Below, piece by piece: positions 60,194-64,000 of a stretch of 64,000 nucleotides of DNA. The stretch is taken from positions 124,001 through 188,000 of the forward strand of contig SKCR01025336.1 of NCBI GenBank assembly GCA_019454045.1. Direction: 5' to 3'. Origin of the DNA: Zanthoxylum bungeanum (lineage: Eukaryota; Streptophyta; Magnoliopsida; Sapindales; Rutaceae). Both the position numbers and the translations under genes were made by a program. The stretch's first letter is position 1, and every line of letters starts with the position of its first letter. The notes under the pieces are model-generated. The model was not told the DNA's origin. It did no database searches and was given only the letters and a program-made list of their open reading frames with translations.

Positions 60194-60615
60194 CATTTAA
60201 ATAAAATCATGATATCATGCACTAGTATTTAACACAATGTTACTTCTATATGAAACATGCCACACATACAGATGTTAACCATATATACATATTGATGCAA
60301 TCATGTCATTATACATTTATGCCAACTATATGCTTTTCCAATGATATTTGGACTATATTATTTATGTGCATAATAATAATTCATACTCTACTATTGCATG
60401 CTCTACTCTAAGAAAAATAGTTTTCGAAAACCTTTTCTCAAAACTATTTCTGAAACTCTTTATACAACCTTTTTTTTCTGAAATACTTTTTTTCTAAAAA
60501 CTGTTTCTAAAAAAACTGTTCATCTGAAAAACTATTTCTGAAAACTGAGGTCTCTATCTGAAATCTGTGTCTTTGAAAACTGAAATCTTTTTCTGAAAAC
60601 CGAAATCTGAATTGT

Positions 60616-60723
60616 GCATCTCCGCCCGTAGGCGCATCTCCGCCAGAAGGCACATCTCCTCCAGAAGACGCATCTCCTCCCGAAGACGCATCTCCGCCCA
60701 AAGGCGTATCTCCGCCCAGGAAT
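60616..60723. repeat. 18-bp minisatellite, six units
   Basis: Units of the type GCATCTCCGCCCGTAGGC at 60616, 60634, 60652, 60670, 60688 and 60706. The unit is a multiple of three, so minus-strand frames show Gly-Gly-Asp repeats, which explains the two 90-codon frames there. Confidence 0.92.
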
Positions 60724-63363
60724 ATACCATCCGAGCGCTGAGGATCTAGGGGCGTCCCTCCAGTCCTCCACATGTGCACATGTATACAAATCTGTCAATT
60801 CCAATTGTATCTCAAGTTACATACTTGGGTGAGGTTTTACCTCATGCCCCGAAAACCATAAAACCCATGCTTTAAAATCTCAAAAATGGAAGAAATATTT
60901 TTCTAAAATATATTGTCTTTAAAAAAAAACATCTGAAACGTTTCTTTAAAACTCATCATAGGAAAGACATAAGTACCATGACGTCGATAAATCGAAATAA
61001 TCATTATTAACACGGAAAATCATCATCATAACTCAATATATCAAATGTCAAGAGCAATAAATCAAGACATCAATAAACAACACAAAATGTTCCAAAACTA
61101 TTTAGCACTTCAATATCAAAGTGAGGCTCAAATCACATTATTAAAAATAATTCAAGACTCTGATCACGTCAATTAAATCAAAATCCTTACATATCATAGT
61201 AATCGTAATCCCAAACTTATCAATAAATCAAATCTCAAATATCATCAAGTATATCACAAATCCATAATAAAATATAATGTTAATTAAAATAAACAAAATA
61301 TTATGAAAACAAATACTCCACTCACAGTGTTCTAGCTGACTTTGTTTCCTTCACGGGATAGGAAATCGCTACAAATCATGCAGTTAATTTAAATCCAATT
61401 TAATTCGTTAGGATGTCGTCTATAAAATAATTTCTGCAGATGAAAATAAAAATATGATACATGATTACTTAAATTTACTGTATTTCTAACATGTCCAGGT
61501 GTTCTAGAAATTTTTACGAAGTTCGTTTCGCCATCTTGCAAGTCACCTATTCAATTTCTCGTTAAATACCACCAAATTTGAAAATTTACTGCTCTTAGTT
61601 GACTTCAAATCAGGTTCTGAAATTTTTATGATATGATTCATTATTTGTCTATTTTATGCCATTTTTTTTACAGATCTCAGTTTCGATTCCTAGAACTCAA
61701 GTTACAGCCCATTTTCTGCACCTTACTCAGTAGAGACATGACCAGTTCGTCCCTGCAGTTCACCAACTTTGAAAATTTGCCACGACTTCGTTTCTAATCG
61801 AAAAATTCTAATTTTTGAACCCGACATTTCTTAACCTGTTTACTTTACGTAGAATTTTACTGTTTGCCAACGGACTTCTAAAACTCAAGTTATTCATTTC
61901 GAAAGACAGACTGTCCAGAACATGGATGGGTCAAATCCCAAATCCCGAATCCTCCACCATTACTATTTGCATTTAATTTGATTTCATACATTCATGCTCA
62001 ATCTCAATGCATTAACTCAACTAAAGCTTACATCTATAAGCACTAATCATTGATTTTTGTTTATGCTTATTCACTTACATACTTAACTAACATGCTCAAC
62101 CACAAGCTCATACATCTGCAGCTATCAATTCATGCTTACACGCAGTTATCAATCATACCAACACACTGAGTTCATTCTCATAATCAATACACAAACATTC
62201 AGCCAACATAATCACTTTCATGATATTATACATCCTCAACACATAGGTTTATTTAATCATTAGCCAACTATTAGTTTATGCTTTAATATTCTCATTTCAT
62301 ACATTCACAAAGTCCGATTTCTGTTTCCTGATTTATCGTTACTACATACGTTCAATATAAATTTCCAATACTAATTCCAAATAAAATTCTAAATATAACA
62401 ATTCATATGGTACCTAGTTCTTAGTTATCATCAAACGCATATCATCATTTATATACATAACTTATGTACTATGCATCATATTCACAACTACAAGCATCGT
62501 CATCAACATAAATATTTGATTTTATAATCAAAATAAGCAATATTATCACCTTAAATAAAAGAAGACTCATAACCATAATATATATAGAATATACATTAAT
62601 TTTTATCACTATCCCCACTTTATCAATATTAGATTCATAAACAAGGCATCTTACCTCCTTTTTGACCAAGAGAGGCCCATTTCCATACTAGTGAAACTCA
62701 ATTGATCAAATATATTCTTTGTGTTTCAATATTACTAAATGTATAATCTATACCCTAATAAATTCAATTCATCAAAATGACTCTACCCAATCTTCATATT
62801 CATCATTAATTTTGACAACACATGCCTTACTGTCGTTTTATATTATTATCATTGTTATTATAAATTTTCAATTCGGCAAATTTAATTTACCCAACACGTA
62901 TTATAATATCACATTTCATACTATGACTTCAATAAATCAAAATACCCATTCAAGTTTTCAAATCTTCTATTATTCGGTCAATATGACCCATTCATCATTT
63001 TCAAAAAATATAACCAAATCTTATGCATATATCCACCCTAAGCAATGTCCTAAACACAGAACAACCCCTAGATTTGTTCGATTTTTCCTTAAATAATCCA
63101 ATTTTCGAATTCCAAATAAATCCCTAAAAAAAATCAAGAGTAAACCATCCAAGGAAATTATTGCACAAGTTACTTACAAGCTTTATTTGCAAAAATCCCT
63201 ATCCTTTTCCTTTATTCTCTCTCTCTCAATCTGCTTCTCTCTTCTTATTCTCGGTCTCTATCCCCTTTCTTTCTCTCTATCGGTTCTTCTCTGTTTCTCA
63301 CCTTGATTCTTCTTCATTCATCTCTTCTTTTTCCCATTTTTGTGTGTGTATTATGCCTCCAGC

Positions 63364-64000
63364 ACGTCACTCGAGTGTCTTACACCCGAACTATGTACAG
63401 TTGGCTCAAATTACTGAGGAAATGCTTTCGTCATCGGATTTGCATGATTATCATCTGATGCGATTTATTTGATCATCACATCGCCATGATGTATGATTCG
63501 AACGAATCAGATGAATATCGAAGTATATATCTGGATCGATGATGAGACCGTTAATTCTTTAGCTTGTGCTGCAGACTAGCTCAGCTGCTAACAGAATTAT
63601 ATCTAATCTAATTAGATATATTATCGACCCAAATGGCTTCTATTGCCACCTCAGCTGCAGCAATAACCCGCATTCGTTGTTTATTCGGTAACAGTATCTT
63701 GCATGGAAGATTTCTAGCTCACTGTACCGTAATTCAAACTGTATAGTACCGTTTGCGACTTTTAGTCGTTATTTTCGGTTAGGAAACTTGCAGCAGTGAT
63801 CCCAGTCACTTCAAGTTATCCATCTCCATAGATTAAGACAACATCCTTAGTTCTCTTAGATACTAACGGATGTTCTTAATATCAATCCAGTGACTATCAC
63901 TTGGATTGGCCTGTTTATGAATTCATATGCTCAAAGCGTATGAGACACCAGGTCACGTACATTTTTCAATGTACGAGTTCTCGGAGAGTGTTAACGACTT
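63364..64000 (-). pseudogene. Third family B copia internal fragment (RNase H end)
   Basis: Aligns with 45376-46010 at high identity (by eye near 88%), same strand. The PPT and 3' LTR that should lie on its left are missing; family C sequence stands there instead. It runs off the window, so an upstream part of pol and a 5' LTR may lie beyond 64000. Confidence 0.85.

Larger units (their letters stand above)
59148..63363 (-). mobile_element. Family C element, one end present
   Basis: It begins TGTAACATCC at 59148 and shares with 8601-13313 the GCTACCGGCAGGAGACAGGCT block, the CTGAAAAC-rich region, the 18-bp minisatellite and the ATGGGTCAAATCCCAAATCC block (61924; compare 10633). It also has a 1.1 kb segment (60790-61920) that the copy at 8601 lacks but the copy at 1-1200 partly shares. 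The other terminus is missing: at about 63364 it abuts family B internal sequence. The pyrimidine-rich stretch 63200-63340 corresponds to 1470-1610. The frames at 62719-63096 and 63161-63472 show no domain. Confidence 0.65.

Noticed and set aside
60507..60804. Overlapping 90-codon minus frames with Gly-Gly-Asp repeats
   Set aside because: They come from an 18-bp minisatellite, a multiple of three, which keeps several frames open at once.

Overview
The window reads as repeat-dense nuclear DNA of a eudicot-type plant, probably pericentromeric or other heterochromatic sequence. It is AT-rich, and I see no intact host gene, no rRNA and no functional tRNA. What can be recognised is mobile DNA: Ty1/copia LTR retrotransposons primed by initiator tRNA-Met, Ty3/gypsy remnants, a hAT-like MITE, a Helitron and two copies of one tRNA-derived SINE. 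All reading frames that match known proteins are broken retrotransposon polyproteins. There is no bacterial or phage signal.

Layout. 1-1830: truncated LTR of a family called C here (TGTAACATCC...GGATGTTACA ends, Ty3/gypsy-like). 1841-23127: a chain of family A copia LTRs (TGTTAGG...CCCAACA) and eroded internal regions. The 3' LTR of the first unit is split by a 4.7 kb family C insertion (8601-13313), and the integrase of the second unit is split by another in opposite orientation (15898-18094). 23128-28649: a chimeric block in which a gypsy gag remnant abuts a copia RT-RNase H remnant ending in a family B LTR. 30404-41051: a small hAT-like MITE split by a complete plus-strand family B copia element (30446-40536, TSD GAGGA). 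41052-43134: old sequence with a SINE and an unidentified exon-like fragment. 43140-53141: a complete minus-strand family B element (TSD AGAAC) with almost identical LTRs. 53151-54568: a family A solo LTR (TSD CATGA). 54574-59147: gypsy remnant, Helitron, second SINE and unclassified sequence. 59148-63363: another family C segment. 63364-64000: a third family B internal region leaving the window.

How the parts relate. Both complete family B elements have matching ends, PBS, PPT and perfect 5-bp duplications, yet share the same collapsed pol (for example the same missing centre of reverse transcriptase). They therefore look like separate insertions of a non-autonomous lineage mobilised in trans. 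LTR divergence by eye is about 3% for the plus copy but only a handful of substitutions in 2.2 kb for the minus copy, so the minus copy is very young.

The most unusual signal is a long series of short inverted repeats in family B, and more sparsely in family A. Their arms differ from one to the next, but the centre is nearly always a trinucleotide, usually TGG. At least nine lie in about 300 bp of each family B LTR and roughly ten more in the untranslated leader, and some arm changes are compensatory between copies. This is the best candidate here for an undescribed structural system.
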